Shown: positions 1 to 12,500, counted from the first letter of the stretch. The stretch is DNA of 46,797 bases from Cytophagales bacterium (GCA_024232835.1 JAAEPI010000342.1:1-46797); one strand, 5' to 3'. The notes: generated by a model not told the origin, from the sequence alone. A program made the numbers and translations.

Positions 1-174
1 GGTAAAGGAAAAGGAGCTCCTGAATATTGGGTAGCACCTGTAAGACCGGGTACGGTGTTGTTCGAATCTGCTGGATCAGATATCGAAACCGCTAAGGAAG
101 CATTGAGACTTGCAGCCCAGAAACTTCCTATCAAAACGAAGTTTGTAATGAGTAGAGATTATACACCTGAATAA
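1..174 (+). CDS. rplP: 50S ribosomal protein L16, C-terminal part (truncated by window start)
   Basis: Frame 1 reads [22 protein letters not shown]...[17 protein letters not shown], typical L16 C-terminus, directly upstream of rpmC. Confidence 0.95.
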   Translation, partial: GKGKGAPEYWVAPVRPGTVLFESAGSDIETAKEALRLAAQKLPIKTKFVMSRDYTPE

Positions 175-176
175 AG

Positions 177-374
177 ATGAAGAATTCAGAGATAAGAGGA
201 TTGAACTTAGAAGAGCTTAAAAATAAGCTTGTAGTTGAAAAGGAAAGTTATGGCAAATTGAAATTTGCTCATAGCATCACTCCAATAGAGAATCCGATGA
301 AAGTGAAGGAGAGTCGACGATTGATCGCTCGGATTCGGACAGAGATTAGAGCAAAAGAACTTAATAACGCATAA
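177..374 (+). CDS. rpmC: 50S ribosomal protein L29
   Basis: 65 aa, position between rplP and rpsQ. Confidence 0.95.
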   Translation: MKNSEIRGLNLEELKNKLVVEKESYGKLKFAHSITPIENPMKVKESRRLIARIRTEIRAKELNNA

Positions 375-380
375 TTAGAG

Positions 381-635
381 ATGGACAGAAATCTTAGAAA
401 AGAGCGTATAGGTGAAGTGGTCAGCAATAAAATGAAGAAGACCATTACTGTAGCTGTGAAGCGAAAGGAGAAGCACCCGATTTACGGAAAATTTATCTCC
501 AAGACGTCAAAATTCAGTGCTCATGATGAAACAGATGATAGCAATATCGGAGATATCGTCCGCATCATGGAGACTCGCCCATTGAGCAAGAACAAGCGTT
601 GGAGACTAGTTGAAATTGTAGAAAGAGCAAAATAA
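381..635 (+). CDS. rpsQ: 30S ribosomal protein S17
   Basis: 84 aa, [18 protein letters not shown]...; operon order. Confidence 0.97.
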   Translation: MDRNLRKERIGEVVSNKMKKTITVAVKRKEKHPIYGKFISKTSKFSAHDETDDSNIGDIVRIMETRPLSKNKRWRLVEIVERAK

Positions 636-636
636 A

Positions 637-1005
637 ATGGTACAACAGGAATCAAGACTTACAGTTGCGGATAATAGTGGTGCTAAAGAAGTGCTTTGTA
701 TTCGGGTACTTGGCGGTACTAAGAAGCGATATGCTTCTATCGGAGACACTATCGTAGTAACGGTGAAGTCAGCCCTTTCGTCAAGTAGCCTCAAAAAAGG
801 CACGGTATCAAGAGCCGTGGTAGTGAGAGCTAAAAAAGAAATTAGAAGAAAAGATGGCTCATATATCCGCTTTGAAGACAATGCAGCTGTATTGTTGACA
901 GAAAATGGTGAGCCAAGAGGTACCCGTATCTTCGGACCGGTTGCCCGTGAATTGAGAGAAAAGCAATTCATGAAAATTGTATCATTGGCGCCTGAAGTAC
1001 TTTAA
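637..1005 (+). CDS. rplN: 50S ribosomal protein L14
   Basis: [27 protein letters not shown]... Confidence 0.98.
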   Translation: MVQQESRLTVADNSGAKEVLCIRVLGGTKKRYASIGDTIVVTVKSALSSSSLKKGTVSRAVVVRAKKEIRRKDGSYIRFEDNAAVLLTENGEPRGTRIFGPVARELREKQFMKIVSLAPEVL

Positions 1006-1343
1006 TGATGAGTAAGAATATTAAATACCATGTCAGAAAAGGCGATACTGTAAAAGTGATCGCTGGTAACGACAAAGGAATAACAGGGAAAGTGCTGGAG
1101 GTGAATACCACTAAGTACCGAGCGATTGTAGAAGGAGCGAACATGGTGACAAAACACCAGAAGCCGTCTGCCACAAACCCAGAAGGAGGAATTAAACAAA
1201 CTGAAGCAGCTATTCATATAAGTAACCTAATGGTGGTTGATCCATCATCTGGAGACGCTACTCGAATTGGCCGTAAGGAGAATTCAGATGGGAAGCTTCA
1301 GCGGTTTTCAAAAAAATCAGGAGAATTTATCACGAATGGCTAG
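1005..1343 (+). CDS. rplX: 50S ribosomal protein L24
   Basis: [27 protein letters not shown] motif; operon order. Confidence 0.97.
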   Translation: MMSKNIKYHVRKGDTVKVIAGNDKGITGKVLEVNTTKYRAIVEGANMVTKHQKPSATNPEGGIKQTEAAIHISNLMVVDPSSGDATRIGRKENSDGKLQRFSKKSGEFITNG

Positions 1344-1893
1344 TCCAAGACTTAAAGAAAAATACAGCAAAGAGATTGTCCCTGCATTGAAGGATAAATT
1401 CTCTTACACCTCTGTTATGCAGGTGCCTAAATTGACCAAAATTGCGATCAACAAAGGAATTGGTGCAGCGGTTGCTGATAAGAAATTAGTAGATATTGGG
1501 GTGGAAGAGCTTGGCTTGATTACAGGTCAGCAGGCTGTTGCTACCAAATCAAAGAAAGCGATCTCAAACTTCAAATTGAGAGAAGACATGCCAATTGGTG
1601 CGCGAGTGACATTGCGCGGAGATAGGATGTACGAATTTCTTGATCGATTGATGACTGTAGCGCTTCCACGAGTTCGAGATTTCCAAGGAATGAAAGTGAA
1701 GGGATTTGACGGACGCGGAAATTATACGCTGGGTGTTCAGGAGCAAATTATTTTCCCTGAAATCAGCATTGACAAGATTAATAAAATTTCTGGCATGGAC
1801 ATCACGTTTGTGACAACTGCCAATACTGATGAGGAGAGTTTCGAATTGCTGAAAGCATTTGGGATGCCATTCGTAAAACCTTCTCAAAACTAA
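1336..1893 (+). CDS. rplE: 50S ribosomal protein L5 (start reassigned to ATG 1336, overlapping rplX by 8 bp)
   Basis: [43 protein letters not shown]... Confidence 0.95.
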   Translation: MASPRLKEKYSKEIVPALKDKFSYTSVMQVPKLTKIAINKGIGAAVADKKLVDIGVEELGLITGQQAVATKSKKAISNFKLREDMPIGARVTLRGDRMYEFLDRLMTVALPRVRDFQGMKVKGFDGRGNYTLGVQEQIIFPEISIDKINKISGMDITFVTTANTDEESFELLKAFGMPFVKPSQN

Positions 1894-1900
1894 ATTTGAT

Positions 1901-2170
1901 ATGGCAAGAGAATCCATAAAAGCAAGAGAAAGAAAAAGAGAAAAGATGGTAGCCAGATATGCTAAAAAGCGCGCTGCGCTCAAAGCTGCTGGTGATTACC
2001 AAGGACTCGACAAACTTCCAAGAAATGCATCTCCAGTGAGACTGCATAATAGATGTAAACTAACAGGGAGACCTAAAGGATACATGAGGAAATTTGGTAT
2101 TTCAAGGGTAACATTCCGAGAGATGGCTTCTGCCGGAAAAATACCAGGAGTGACTAAAGCGAGTTGGTAA
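1901..2170 (+). CDS. rpsN: 30S ribosomal protein S14, zinc-independent form
   Basis: 89 aa, [23 protein letters not shown]; lacks CxxC zinc ribbon. Confidence 0.97.
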   Translation: MARESIKARERKREKMVARYAKKRAALKAAGDYQGLDKLPRNASPVRLHNRCKLTGRPKGYMRKFGISRVTFREMASAGKIPGVTKASW

Positions 2171-2199
2171 ATCAGATTTTCGTAAAGAGATATTTTAAT

Positions 2200-2208
2200 T
2201 AACTTTGC
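2200..2208 (+). promoter_or_regulatory. Putative intra-operon promoter upstream of rpsH (TAACTTTGC -7 box)
   Basis: Matches Bacteroidota -7 consensus TAnnTTTG; followed by hairpin AGCCCTT-TTTC-AAGGGCT (2209-2226) near the predicted transcript 5' end. Confidence 0.55.
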
Positions 2209-2241
2209 AGCCCTTTTTCAAGGGCTTAAGTGTAAAAGACA

Positions 2242-2640
2242 ATGGTAACAGACCCGATTGCAGATTTTTTGACCAGGATTAGAAACGCGATAAAAGCGAA
2301 CCATCGCATCGTACAAGTCCCTGCGTCTAATATTAAGAAAGAGATGACCAAAGTCCTAATGGACAAAGGGTACATCCGCAATTATAAGTTTGAGGATGAC
2401 GATAAGCAGGGAATCATCAAGATTGCTCTTAAATACAACCCTCAAAACAAGCAGTCGGCGATTACGCACTTAGAACGCATTAGCAAACCAGGCTTGAGAA
2501 AGTATGCCCATGCCGGAGATTTGCCGAGAGTATTGAACGGACTGGGAGTAGCGATATTATCTACTTCCAAAGGAGTGATAACTGACAAAGAAGCTCGTAC
2601 TGAGCATGTGGGTGGAGAAGTTCTTTGTCATATTTATTAA
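2242..2640 (+). CDS. rpsH: 30S ribosomal protein S8
   Basis: [29 protein letters not shown]... Confidence 0.98.
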   Translation: MVTDPIADFLTRIRNAIKANHRIVQVPASNIKKEMTKVLMDKGYIRNYKFEDDDKQGIIKIALKYNPQNKQSAITHLERISKPGLRKYAHAGDLPRVLNGLGVAILSTSKGVITDKEARTEHVGGEVLCHIY

Positions 2641-2651
2641 TTTAAGAAGAA

Positions 2652-3203
2652 ATGTCACGAATAGGAAAAGCACCAATAGAATTACCAGAGGGAGTATCAA
2701 TTGATGTCCAAGGTTCTTTGGTGAAAGTGAAAGGACCGAAAGGAGAGCTTTCTCAGGAAATTGATCCAGACATTACTGCTAAGGTAAATGATGGAACTTT
2801 AACAGTGGAGAGGCCTACGGAGCAGAAACGACACAAAGCAATGCACGGCCTTTATCGTTCGCTCATCAACAACATGGTTGTGGGCGTAATGGAAGGATAT
2901 AAAAAGGAGATGGAGCTTGTTGGAGTTGGATATAAAGCAGATGCAAAGGGGAGTGTTCTTGAATTGAACCTCGGCTATTCTCACAATATATTCATGGCAA
3001 TGCCAGAAGAAATTAAAGTATCTACTCTTACCGAGAAAGGAAAGAACCCGAGAGTAACTGTTGAAGGGATAGATAAGCAATTGGTAGGTGCGGTGGCAGC
3101 CAAGATCAAGTCACTTAGAAAAGTAGAGCCATACAAAGGAAAAGGTATTCGGTTTGTAGGCGAGCAAATAAGAAGAAAAGCTGGTAAAACAGCTGCGAAA
3201 TAA
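2652..3203 (+). CDS. rplF: 50S ribosomal protein L6
   Basis: MSRIGKAPIELPEGVSIDV...VKGPKGEL. Confidence 0.98.
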   Translation: MSRIGKAPIELPEGVSIDVQGSLVKVKGPKGELSQEIDPDITAKVNDGTLTVERPTEQKRHKAMHGLYRSLINNMVVGVMEGYKKEMELVGVGYKADAKGSVLELNLGYSHNIFMAMPEEIKVSTLTEKGKNPRVTVEGIDKQLVGAVAAKIKSLRKVEPYKGKGIRFVGEQIRRKAGKTAAK

Positions 3204-3211
3204 TTACTGAT

Positions 3212-3559
3212 ATGGCTTTTAATAAGACAAATAGAAGAATTAAAATCAAGCAAGGCATCCGAAGGAAGATTAACGGGACAGCTGACATTCCAAGAGTGTC
3301 TGTATTCCGAAGTAATAAAGCTTTCTATGCTCAATTGATTGACGATTTGAAAGGTCACACAATTACTGCCGCGTCTTCTCAAGAAATGGGGAAGAGTGTT
3401 GTGAATATTGAAATATCTAAGGAGGTAGGAAAGAAGTTTGCAGAAAAAGCCAAGGCAGCAGGAGTTGAGAAGGTAGTGTTTGATCGAAACGGATACCCAT
3501 ATCACGGAAAAGTAAAAGCATTTGCAGAGGGCGCACGTGAAGCGGGATTAAAATTTTAA
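3212..3559 (+). CDS. rplR: 50S ribosomal protein L18
   Basis: [18 protein letters not shown]...[26 protein letters not shown]. Confidence 0.97.
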   Translation: MAFNKTNRRIKIKQGIRRKINGTADIPRVSVFRSNKAFYAQLIDDLKGHTITAASSQEMGKSVVNIEISKEVGKKFAEKAKAAGVEKVVFDRNGYPYHGKVKAFAEGAREAGLKF

Positions 3560-3566
3560 GCGAGAC

Positions 3567-4085
3567 ATGTCACAGAGTAATATAAAAGCAGTTAAGGCAA
3601 GCGAAATCGATCTTCAAGAGAACGTAGTGGCCATCAAAAGGGTCGCTAAGGTTGTGAAAGGTGGTCGTAGATTTAGTTTTTCAGCAATCGTGGTTGTGGG
3701 AGACGGAAATGGTGTGGTAGGTTATGGACTTGGGAAAGCCAATGAAGTAACGGACGCAATTACGAAAGGAATTGATGATGCTAAGAAAAATCTTGTACGC
3801 GTACCAGTTTTCAAAGGCACGGTTCCTCACGAATCAATTGGGAAGTTTGGTGGAGGATTGGTGCTGTTAAAACCTGCTTCTCCCGGTACTGGAGTAATTG
3901 CAGGTGGTGCGATGAGAGCAGTGCTCGAGAGTGCTGGTGTTCATGACGTGCTTGCAAAATCAAAAGGGTCCTCTAATCCACACAATGTTGTGAAAGCAAC
4001 TTTTGACGCATTGAGTAAAATGAGAGATCCTTATACAGTGGCAACACAACGAGGCGTGGATTTAAATAAAGTATTTAACGGTTAA
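3567..4085 (+). CDS. rpsE: 30S ribosomal protein S5
   Basis: [37 protein letters not shown]. Confidence 0.98.
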   Translation: MSQSNIKAVKASEIDLQENVVAIKRVAKVVKGGRRFSFSAIVVVGDGNGVVGYGLGKANEVTDAITKGIDDAKKNLVRVPVFKGTVPHESIGKFGGGLVLLKPASPGTGVIAGGAMRAVLESAGVHDVLAKSKGSSNPHNVVKATFDALSKMRDPYTVATQRGVDLNKVFNG

Positions 4086-4089
4086 TAAG

Positions 4090-4284
4090 ATGGCACAGGC
4101 AAAAGCATCAAAAGTTGAGATAAAACAAGTGCGAAGTACTATCAAGCGTCCTTATAAGCAGAAGCGTACGATTGAAGCTTTGGGTCTTGGAAAAATTAAT
4201 CGAACTGTAGAAAAGGAATTAACACCTCAGATCGCAGGCATGATCAGTGCGGTGCAGCATTTAATAGAAGTTAAAGAGCTCTAA
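4090..4284 (+). CDS. rpmD: 50S ribosomal protein L30
   Basis: VRSTIKRPYKQKRTIEALGLGKINRTVEKELTPQIAGMI. Confidence 0.96.
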   Translation: MAQAKASKVEIKQVRSTIKRPYKQKRTIEALGLGKINRTVEKELTPQIAGMISAVQHLIEVKEL

Positions 4285-4286
4285 AA

Positions 4287-4778
4287 ATGAAGTTAGAATC
4301 ATTAAAGCCGGCTAAAGGCTCGACAAAGAAAGTTAAGCGAGTAGGTAGAGGACAAGGGTCTGGCAGAGGCGGTACATCCACTCGTGGACACAATGGAGCT
4401 CAATCTAGATCCGGTTATTCTAGAAAAATCGGTTTTGAAGGAGGCCAGATGCCACTTCAAAGACGAATTCCTAAGTTTGGATTTAAGAACAGAAATAGGG
4501 TTGAGTTGAAGCCAATTAACTTGGATAGGCTTCAGGAACTAGTTGACAATAAAAAGGTGAAGGAAGTGACACCACAAGTCCTCAATGAAAATGGAATGTG
4601 TGCCAAGGGAGATTTGGTAAAAATATTGGGAAGAGGAGAATTGAAAGCTAAATTGAAAGTGTCAGCACATAGATTTTCAAAAACGGCACAAGAAGCAATT
4701 GAAAAAGCTGGTGGGTCAGTTACACTAATTGAAACCCACAGTAAAAAGGAAGAAAAAACAGAAGGATCAACTGAGTAA
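4287..4778 (+). CDS. rplO: 50S ribosomal protein L15
   Basis: MKLESLKPAKGSTKKVKRVGRGQGSGRGGTSTRGHNGAQSRSG. Confidence 0.97.
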   Translation: MKLESLKPAKGSTKKVKRVGRGQGSGRGGTSTRGHNGAQSRSGYSRKIGFEGGQMPLQRRIPKFGFKNRNRVELKPINLDRLQELVDNKKVKEVTPQVLNENGMCAKGDLVKILGRGELKAKLKVSAHRFSKTAQEAIEKAGGSVTLIETHSKKEEKTEGSTE

Positions 4779-6091
4779 TGAAGAAATTCTTCGAGACCAT
4801 AAAGAACATTTTCACCATTGAGGAACTGAGGGTCAGAATCTTAACGACGTTAGGATTTTTGATAATATTCAGAGTAGGTTCCTTTGTAGTGCTTCCAGGA
4901 GTGAATCCAGATGCTCTAGACTCTCAGTCTGGTGGCGTATTTGGAATGATTGACATGTTCTTAGGTGGTGCTTTTAGCAGGGCTTCAGTTTTTGCTCTTG
5001 GCATCATGCCATATATATCAGCATCTATTGTGTTACAGTTGATGACTGTAGCAGTTCCTTATTTCCAGAAATTGCAGAAAGAAGGTGATAGTGGCAGAAA
5101 AAAAATCAGCCAAATAACTCGTGTTCTAACTATCGGTATTTGTTTGGCACAATCTATCGGTTATTTATCTGCCTATGTACCTGCCGAGGCTATAAATCCA
5201 GCTCTTAGCCCATTTATGTTCAAGATGTCATCAATGATCATCTTAGCCGCTGGAACGATATTTTGCATGTGGCTAGGAGAAAAAATTACAGATAAGGGAA
5301 TTGGAAATGGAATTTCAATGCTTATCATGATCGGTATTATAGCAAGATTTCCAGGTGCTATTCTAGGTGAAATTGTCGCCAAGGGAGCCCCTCAGATGCT
5401 TTTAGTCATTTTGGAATTTGTTGCATTGTTCTTTATTGTACTTGTGACGGTAGCCTTGGTTCAAGCTGTTCGAAGAGTCCCGGTTTCGTATGCCAAGCAA
5501 GTTGTAGGTAACAAAGTGTACGGTGGTCAGCGACAGTACATTCCTTTGAAAGTGAACGCCTCAGGAGTGATGCCAATCATATTTGCACAGTCGCTTATGT
5601 TCTTGCCAGCTATGCTTGGGGGCATTTGGGCAAATGACAGTGACACGGCTCAATATGTGGTTACGACATTTTCAAATATTCAGTCTTGGCAATACAACTT
5701 CACATTTGCCACATTGATCATTGTGTTCACATTTTTCTATACTGCCATCACGATTAATCCAAATCAGATGGCGGATGACATGAAACGAAATGGAGGTTTT
5801 GTGCCTGGGATTAAGCCCGGTAAACAAACATCCGAATTTTTAGATACGATATTGTCTCGAATCACCCTTCCAGGGTCGATCTTCTTGGCAATAATTGCAA
5901 TACTTCCTGCCTTCGCGATGATCGCTGGAGTAGAACAAAATTTCGCACAATTTTATGGTGGCACCTCTCTCCTTATTATGGTTGGGGTGATACTTGATAC
6001 CCTTCAGCAAATTGAGAGTTATTTACTCATGAGACACTATGAAGGAATGATGAGTTCAGGTCGAATCAAAGGAAGAACTGCAGCAGCATAA
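4778..6091 (+). CDS. secY: Preprotein translocase subunit SecY
   Basis: 437 aa polytopic protein, [12 protein letters not shown], operon position after rplO. Confidence 0.98.
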   Translation: MKKFFETIKNIFTIEELRVRILTTLGFLIIFRVGSFVVLPGVNPDALDSQSGGVFGMIDMFLGGAFSRASVFALGIMPYISASIVLQLMTVAVPYFQKLQKEGDSGRKKISQITRVLTIGICLAQSIGYLSAYVPAEAINPALSPFMFKMSSMIILAAGTIFCMWLGEKITDKGIGNGISMLIMIGIIARFPGAILGEIVAKGAPQMLLVILEFVALFFIVLVTVALVQAVRRVPVSYAKQVVGNKVYGGQRQYIPLKVNASGVMPIIFAQSLMFLPAMLGGIWANDSDTAQYVVTTFSNIQSWQYNFTFATLIIVFTFFYTAITINPNQMADDMKRNGGFVPGIKPGKQTSEFLDTILSRITLPGSIFLAIIAILPAFAMIAGVEQNFAQFYGGTSLLIMVGVILDTLQQIESYLLMRHYEGMMSSGRIKGRTAAA

Positions 6092-6309
6092 TGGCAAAGC
6101 AAGAATCCATAGAGCAAGACGGAACAATACTCGAAGCATTGTCAAATGCAATGTTTAGAGTAGAGTTAGAGAATAGTCACGTGGTAGTGGCGCATATCTC
6201 AGGTAAGATGAGAATGCACTACATCAAAATTTTGCCTGGCGATAAGGTGAAGTTAGAAATGTCACCTTATGACTTGACTAAAGGAAGAATAGTTTACAGA
6301 TATAAATAA
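6091..6309 (+). CDS. infA: Translation initiation factor IF-1
   Basis: [45 protein letters not shown]. Confidence 0.97.
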   Translation: MAKQESIEQDGTILEALSNAMFRVELENSHVVVAHISGKMRMHYIKILPGDKVKLEMSPYDLTKGRIVYRYK

Positions 6310-6318
6310 TCGGAACAG

Positions 6319-6435
6319 ATGAAGGTAAAAGCATCCGTAAAGAAGCGTAGCACAGACTGCAAGATTGTTCGCAGGAAAGGCAAGCTCTATGTGATTAATA
6401 AGAAGAACCCGAAGTTTAAACAAAGACAAGGATAA
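6319..6435 (+). CDS. rpmJ: 50S ribosomal protein L36 (38 aa, absent from the ORF track; zinc-independent form)
   Basis: Direct translation [38 protein letters not shown]; between infA and rpsM. Confidence 0.96.
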   Translation: MKVKASVKKRSTDCKIVRRKGKLYVINKKNPKFKQRQG

Positions 6436-6437
6436 TT

Positions 6438-6815
6438 ATGGCTCGAATAGCAGGAGTTGATATTCCAGAAAACAAGCGAGGAGCGATTTCTCTAACTTAT
6501 ATTTTTGGCGTTGGCAGAAGCTTGGCTCTATCGATTTTAGATGAAGCAGGAGTTGATTCTAACAAGAAAGTTAGCGAATGGACAGAAGATGAGGCTGGAA
6601 AAATCCGAACAATAATTAGTGAAAATCATCGAGTTGAAGGTGTCTTGAAATCTGAAGTTCAATTGAGCATAAAGCGACTTTTGGATATCGGATGTTACAG
6701 AGGTTTGAGACATAGAAAAGGACTTCCGGTAAGAGGTCAGAGAACTAAGAATAACTCTAGAACTCGAAAGGGAAAGAGAAAAACAATTGCGAACAAGAAG
6801 AAGGCTGTTAAGTAA
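6438..6815 (+). CDS. rpsM: 30S ribosomal protein S13
   Basis: [28 protein letters not shown]...[18 protein letters not shown]. Confidence 0.98.
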   Translation: MARIAGVDIPENKRGAISLTYIFGVGRSLALSILDEAGVDSNKKVSEWTEDEAGKIRTIISENHRVEGVLKSEVQLSIKRLLDIGCYRGLRHRKGLPVRGQRTKNNSRTRKGKRKTIANKKKAVK

Positions 6816-6823
6816 TAACTGAC

Positions 6824-7216
6824 ATGGCAGAAAAGAGAAAAGATAAATCAAAGAAGAGAGTAGTGAATGTGGAGTCCACAGGACAAGTGCACATCAAAGC
6901 CTCTTTTAACAACATCATCATTTCAATGACGAATAACCAAGGACAAGTTATTTCTTGGGCGTCAGCTGGGAAAATGGGATTTCGTGGGTCTAAGAAAAAC
7001 ACACCTTATGCTGGACAGGTTGCAGCTCAAGACTGTGGTCAGAAGGCATACGATCTTGGTTTGAGAAAAGTGGATGTGTTCGTGAAGGGACCAGGAGCAG
7101 GACGCGAGTCAGCTATTCGTGCCATTCAGAATATTGGCATTGAAGTATCGGCGATCAGAGATGTGACACCTTTACCTCACAATGGATGCCGACCACCGAA
7201 AAGAAGAAGAGTTTAA
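6824..7216 (+). CDS. rpsK: 30S ribosomal protein S11
   Basis: [21 protein letters not shown]...[15 protein letters not shown]. Confidence 0.98.
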   Translation: MAEKRKDKSKKRVVNVESTGQVHIKASFNNIIISMTNNQGQVISWASAGKMGFRGSKKNTPYAGQVAAQDCGQKAYDLGLRKVDVFVKGPGAGRESAIRAIQNIGIEVSAIRDVTPLPHNGCRPPKRRRV

Positions 7217-7236
7217 CAAATTAATAGAAAGGATAG

Positions 7237-7839
7237 ATGGCGAGATATATCGGCCCTAAGTCGAAAATTTCACGAAAGTTTGGTGAGTCAATATTTGGCG
7301 ATACCAAGGCTTTGCTGAAGAAAGCATACCCTCCCGGACAACACGGACGTGGAAGAAGGAAGAAGCTTTCGGAATATGCAATCCAGCTTGCGGAGAAGCA
7401 AAAGGCAAAATACCTTTATGGTATTTTAGAACGTCAGTTTGCTAATGTTTTTCATCGAGCTTCTCGAAAGAGTGGAATTACAGGTGAGATTCTACTTCAA
7501 ATGCTTGAAGCGAGATTGGACAATACGGTTTACCGTTTGGGAATTTCTCCTACAAGAAGAGGAGCAAGACAATTGGTTTCTCACAAGCACATTACGGTCA
7601 ATGGAGAAGTGGTGAATATTCCATCTTATACGTTGAAGGCTAATGATATAGTGGGCGTACGAGAGAAATCTAAATCGCTTCATGCCATCACTGAGAGCTT
7701 GATGGTAAACAAAAAGAATTTCCCATGGTTGGAATGGGATGACTCTGATATGGCGGGCAAATATATGAGCGCACCAATTAGAGATGATATTCCTGAAAAT
7801 ATTAAGGAGCAACTAATAGTTGAATTGTACTCGAAATAA
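7237..7839 (+). CDS. rpsD: 30S ribosomal protein S4
   Basis: [21 protein letters not shown]...[13 protein letters not shown]. Confidence 0.98.
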   Translation: MARYIGPKSKISRKFGESIFGDTKALLKKAYPPGQHGRGRRKKLSEYAIQLAEKQKAKYLYGILERQFANVFHRASRKSGITGEILLQMLEARLDNTVYRLGISPTRRGARQLVSHKHITVNGEVVNIPSYTLKANDIVGVREKSKSLHAITESLMVNKKNFPWLEWDDSDMAGKYMSAPIRDDIPENIKEQLIVELYSK

Positions 7840-7862
7840 TCACATAAAATAAAGAATAAGAT

Positions 7863-8852
7863 ATGTCAATTCTTGCATTTCAAATGCCAGACAGAGTGGT
7901 GATGGAAAAGGCCGATGATTTTCACGGTCTATTCACATTCAAACCATTAGAAAAAGGTTACGGAGTAACAGTAGGTAATGCGCTAAGAAGAATTCTTCTC
8001 TCCTCTTTGGAAGGGTATGCTATTACTGGAATTAAAATCCCTGGAGTCCTTCATGAATTCTCAACAATTAAAGGAGTTGTAGAGGACGTGACTGAAATCA
8101 TATTGAACCTAAAAATGGTTAGGTTTAAGAAACTTGAGGATACTGTCGATAGTAAAATTACGGTCGCCGTAAGTAACAAAACTGAGTTGACTGCTGGTGA
8201 TTTAGCAAAGGCCACTAACTCGTTCGAAATACTGAATCCTGATTTAGTAATCTGTAATTTGGACAAGAGTGCCAAATTTGAAATTGAGATGAGTGTTGAA
8301 AAGGGACGAGGATACGTATCTGCTGATGATAATAAATCCGAAAATGAAAATGTTGGATATATCTCAATAGATTCAATTTTCACCCCAATCAAGAATGTGA
8401 AATACAGTATCGAAAACACTCGTATTGAGCAGAAGACGGATTTTGAGAAGTTGGTAATGGATATTGAAACTGATGGATCGATACATCCAGAAGATGCGCT
8501 TAAAAGTGCAGCATATATATTGATTCAGCACTTCATGCTGTTCTCAGATCAGAACATGATCATGGATACGCAAGATGCAAGTGAGCCTGAGCAAGTGGAT
8601 GAGGAATTGCTACACATGAGAAAATTATTAAAGACTCAATTGAACGATTTGGATCTTTCTGTTCGAGCCTACAACTGTTTGAAAGCAGCTGAAGTCAGAA
8701 CTCTTGGTGACCTTGTTCGACTGGAAATTAGTGATATGATGAAATTCCGAAACTTCGGAAAGAAGTCATTGGCAGAGCTAGAGCAGTTGGTTTCTGATAA
8801 GAGCCTAACCTTCGGTATGGAGCTTGCCAAATACAAATTGGAAGAAGAATAA
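7863..8852 (+). CDS. rpoA: DNA-directed RNA polymerase subunit alpha
   Basis: [34 protein letters not shown]; alpha-[14 protein letters not shown]. Confidence 0.98.
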   Translation: MSILAFQMPDRVVMEKADDFHGLFTFKPLEKGYGVTVGNALRRILLSSLEGYAITGIKIPGVLHEFSTIKGVVEDVTEIILNLKMVRFKKLEDTVDSKITVAVSNKTELTAGDLAKATNSFEILNPDLVICNLDKSAKFEIEMSVEKGRGYVSADDNKSENENVGYISIDSIFTPIKNVKYSIENTRIEQKTDFEKLVMDIETDGSIHPEDALKSAAYILIQHFMLFSDQNMIMDTQDASEPEQVDEELLHMRKLLKTQLNDLDLSVRAYNCLKAAEVRTLGDLVRLEISDMMKFRNFGKKSLAELEQLVSDKSLTFGMELAKYKLEEE

Positions 8853-8853
8853 A

Positions 8854-9504
8854 ATGAGACACGGTAAGAAATTTAATCACCTAAGTCGTACGACCTCTCA
8901 TAGAGGAGCCATGCTATCTAATATGGCCTCTTCGCTTATCAAACATAAGCGAATCAACACGACTGTGGCTAAGGCTAAAGCGCTTAGGAAGTACATTGAG
9001 CCTCTAATTACTAAGGCGAAATCAGACACTACGCATTCTCGAAGAGTAGCTTTTTCTTACCTACAGGATAAGGAAACTATTCAAGAGTTATTCAGTACAG
9101 TAGCTGAGAAAGTAGCTAACAGACCAGGAGGCTATACTCGCATCATCAAAACAGTAAATCGTTTGGGTGATAATGCCGATATGTGCATGATGGAGTTGGT
9201 TGACTTCAATGAGCTTATGTTGCAAGACAAACCAGCGAAGGCCAAATCAAGAAGATCAAGAAGAGGTGGGAAAAAATCGGGAGACACGACATCTGCAGCT
9301 GAGGTTAAGACTGAAGAAGCCGTAGTGGAGGAAGTGACCGAGGAAGTAATAGAAGACGCTGTTGTTGTTGATGAAGTGGGAGAAGCCGAGGTTGTTGAAG
9401 AAACGGCTGAAGCTGCAAGTACAGAAACCGAATCTGCGGAAGAAGCATCTAGCGAGGAACCTCAAATAGAAGAATCGTCTGACGAAGAGGAGAAAAAAGA
9501 CTAA
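8854..9504 (+). CDS. rplQ: 50S ribosomal protein L17 with long acidic C-terminal extension (start ATG 8854)
   Basis: [29 protein letters not shown]; Glu/Asp/Ala/Val tail of about 65 residues. Confidence 0.96.
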   Translation: MRHGKKFNHLSRTTSHRGAMLSNMASSLIKHKRINTTVAKAKALRKYIEPLITKAKSDTTHSRRVAFSYLQDKETIQELFSTVAEKVANRPGGYTRIIKTVNRLGDNADMCMMELVDFNELMLQDKPAKAKSRRSRRGGKKSGDTTSAAEVKTEEAVVEEVTEEVIEDAVVVDEVGEAEVVEETAEAASTETESAEEASSEEPQIEESSDEEEKKD

Positions 9505-9522
9505 TTTTTTAAAGGGATTTGT

Positions 9523-9559
9523 AAAAAAGGGATTGAGCAAAGCTCAATCCCTTTTTTTT
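9523..9559. terminator. Bidirectional intrinsic terminator at the end of the ribosomal operon and the convergent metalloprotease gene
   Basis: AAAAAAGGGATTGAGC-AAA-GCTCAATCCCTTTTTTT. Confidence 0.9.
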
Positions 9560-9582
9560 ATTCATTGACTAGTGCCAGGAAC

Positions 9583-12500
9583 TTATCTCGACAAAATCAG
9601 CTTCCTAACCGCAGTTGGTGCTGAATCGATCTTAATAGAAACAAAATAGATACCATTACTCAGTTCAGACACGTCATAACTTTTGTTGAAATTTGTTGAG
9701 GATTTGACCTCACTGATCGCTTTGACAACCTGTCCTGATAGGTTAAGGAAGATAATTTCAACCTGACCATTTTGATTATCAGATATCGTGAAGTTGACGA
9801 TATTCCTAGTCACTGGATTAGGGTATATAGCGAGATCTATTACCTCATCAGTGATGGCCGTAATAATATCAATCGAGTTTTGTTCGCTCGTTGCAACCGT
9901 ACACCCATCGATGGTCACTTCAACTGAATATAAACCAGTCTCATCAACAAGCAGGGTCTGAGAAGTGGCTCCATCGATAATGACGTTATCAACATACCAC
10001 TGATAGGCGTCTCCGGCTGACGCGGTGAGTAAATAGACATCAAAAGACTGTAGCTCTGAGGTAATCATAGGTACGTGAATAGCGGCCACAGAGATTAGAT
10101 CTACCTTTTCTTCAATTTGTTCTCCATTTTCTATTCCTTGAACTGTTAAAGTTACCGTATATGTCCCTGCGCTAGCATACGTCACCGCATGTGGACCGAC
10201 TCCTGTAGCTGTTTCTGGAAAAGCGCCTGGGCCACCAAAATTCCACTCAATACTCGAATACGCTCCTTCAGACTCATTTGTAAATTCCACCTCAGTATGC
10301 TGGCAAAAAGTTGTGTTAGATACACTAAATTCTGCAACGGCAGGGCCTGATACTTCTGGTCCAGTGAGGGTAAAATCATCTATAGCTATCCCAACAACTG
10401 TTTCCGCCGCATCAGATAGCCAATGAAATCTAAAGCCTATTTCTGGATTTCCAGCCAGGCTAGAGATATCCCTACTTTTCGAAACATAACCGCCAGAATT
10501 ACCCGAGAATAAAGGAATAGCAGGCCAGCCTTGAGCCTCATTGTCCTCACCTATTCCGTCATACCATCCTTCAGCAACTACGGGATCAAGTTGTTGCCAA
10601 GTCAGTCCATTGTCTGTTGTATACTCGACTATAAAACCATCCCAAGCCTCTTCAGTATTATAATTCGCTCTAAATGAAAAGGTATAGGCGCCAACAGCAT
10701 TAAAGTCAAACATAGGCGTGTACAAGAATGCTTTGGAATTATCTACATATTCTGCATTTGAAATCCCGGTAACCCAGGCAAACGAACCTGAAGAAGTACC
10801 GTCTTTTCCTGCAATACTTGAGTTCCCTCTTTCAAATCCTGTTCCTGAGATATTTTCCGGGATAAAGTCTCCATTATCGGTTTCAAAATTCCCGCCATCA
10901 GCCAAAGTATAGCTTGATCCATCATATAGGCCAATTATTGTAACAGCGCCATCCTTCGTTACTGTATTGGGGCCAAGAGGTGACTGAATTGTCAATGAAA
11001 CATCAAACACTCCTCCAGAAGTGTATGTATGAGAAGGATTTTCATCTACAGAAGTAGTACCATCTCCAAAGTCCCAAAGATATGAGGTGGCACCACTTGA
11101 GATGTATTCAAATTCAATTTGACCTCCAGGGAACAAAACACCAGTGGCGTCTACCAACTTGAAATCTGCTGTTGGGGTTCCTTTTGAAATTTCAAAATTG
11201 TCCATCAAAAGACCGTCAGTGATATATCCGTCCTCTATATAATCCGCAAGCATATATGCAACTAGTCGAAAGCGGACGTCTGCGTTTCCTGCGTAGGATG
11301 AAATATTATAGTTAACAGTTCGCCCAGTCAAATCTTCAAATACCCAAGATGGTACTCCGGTTGCGCCGGTTACATCGACTGTAACACTGAAGTCATCTTC
11401 AAAATTGTACCAATTCTCACCACCTTCATCATTTAAATTACCCAGCACATTCCAAGTTGTACCCATATCTGTGGACACTTCCAGATTTGTTCTGAGTGGT
11501 CCTGTTTCAAATAAATTGCCATCGGTATCACCTAAGTCCATCGCCAATTCAAAGCTGATCTCGTAGTTAGCTACTTCATCAGAAAGGTCAAAACCGGGAC
11601 TTATAAGTGCGCTGCTGTATCGCTTTTCGTCCTCAAACAAATTCGCATCCAGATCCGTTTTCCAAACATTTGTTGCAGAACTGCTCGTTACCAAAACATT
11701 GGTTGGAGTACCCAACTCCCATAAATTTAAATCACCAACCAACGGAACTGAAACAAAGCCTACAGCACCTGATTCAAAATCGCCACCTTCAGCGCTACCG
11801 AATGGTACCGAAACAATTGAATGGTCATGAACTGTCAGTGTATAAAAATTATCAGGAGCATTGCCTGGAGAAGTAATCGTTCTGCCTAGATCATCTGTCA
11901 GCCCTTCGAAGTAGTATTTGATCGTTGAATTCATACCCGGATTTGAAATGCTGGCTGAAAACAAATTTCCTCCCATATTGGCAAGACTCACCATGGTTTC
12001 AGTTTGGAAATCATCGTTAGAATAAACGACCTGCAACGAATTACTCGCAATTGTTGTGTCTGTTCGGATTGTTGTTTCGAACACAATATCATCAACAAAA
12101 TTGTCCACAAAAGTTATTGGTTCATGATCCAATACCGTAATAAACCATCCCATGTCCGCGAAAATGTCCAGTGAGACGCCTGGGTCATGAATGGACTCGC
12201 CACTTCCAACCTGAGGAGACATAAGTGAATGTGGGTTTCCTGCAGAATAGGTAGATTCATCTAGGTGAGAAAAAGATGAACCTCCATTATATGTTGCTGG
12301 TGCATAAAGCTCAGGCCTTTCTCCTAATGAAGTCACAGCTAGTGGTCCATTAAAAAAAAGATCACCTCCGACTATCGCATTGCCCACCTCGATAGATTCA
12401 TTGGGCAAGTCAATAAGTCTTGTACCATCACCCAATTCAGCAAATAGATTGTATACCCAAACTTTGGAGTCAAACCAATCCCAAGTACCCTCGTTTGTGG

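Noticed and set aside
606-1217. Minus-strand ORFs antisense to rplN/rplX
   Set aside because: Opposite strand to highly conserved ribosomal genes; no recognisable protein features
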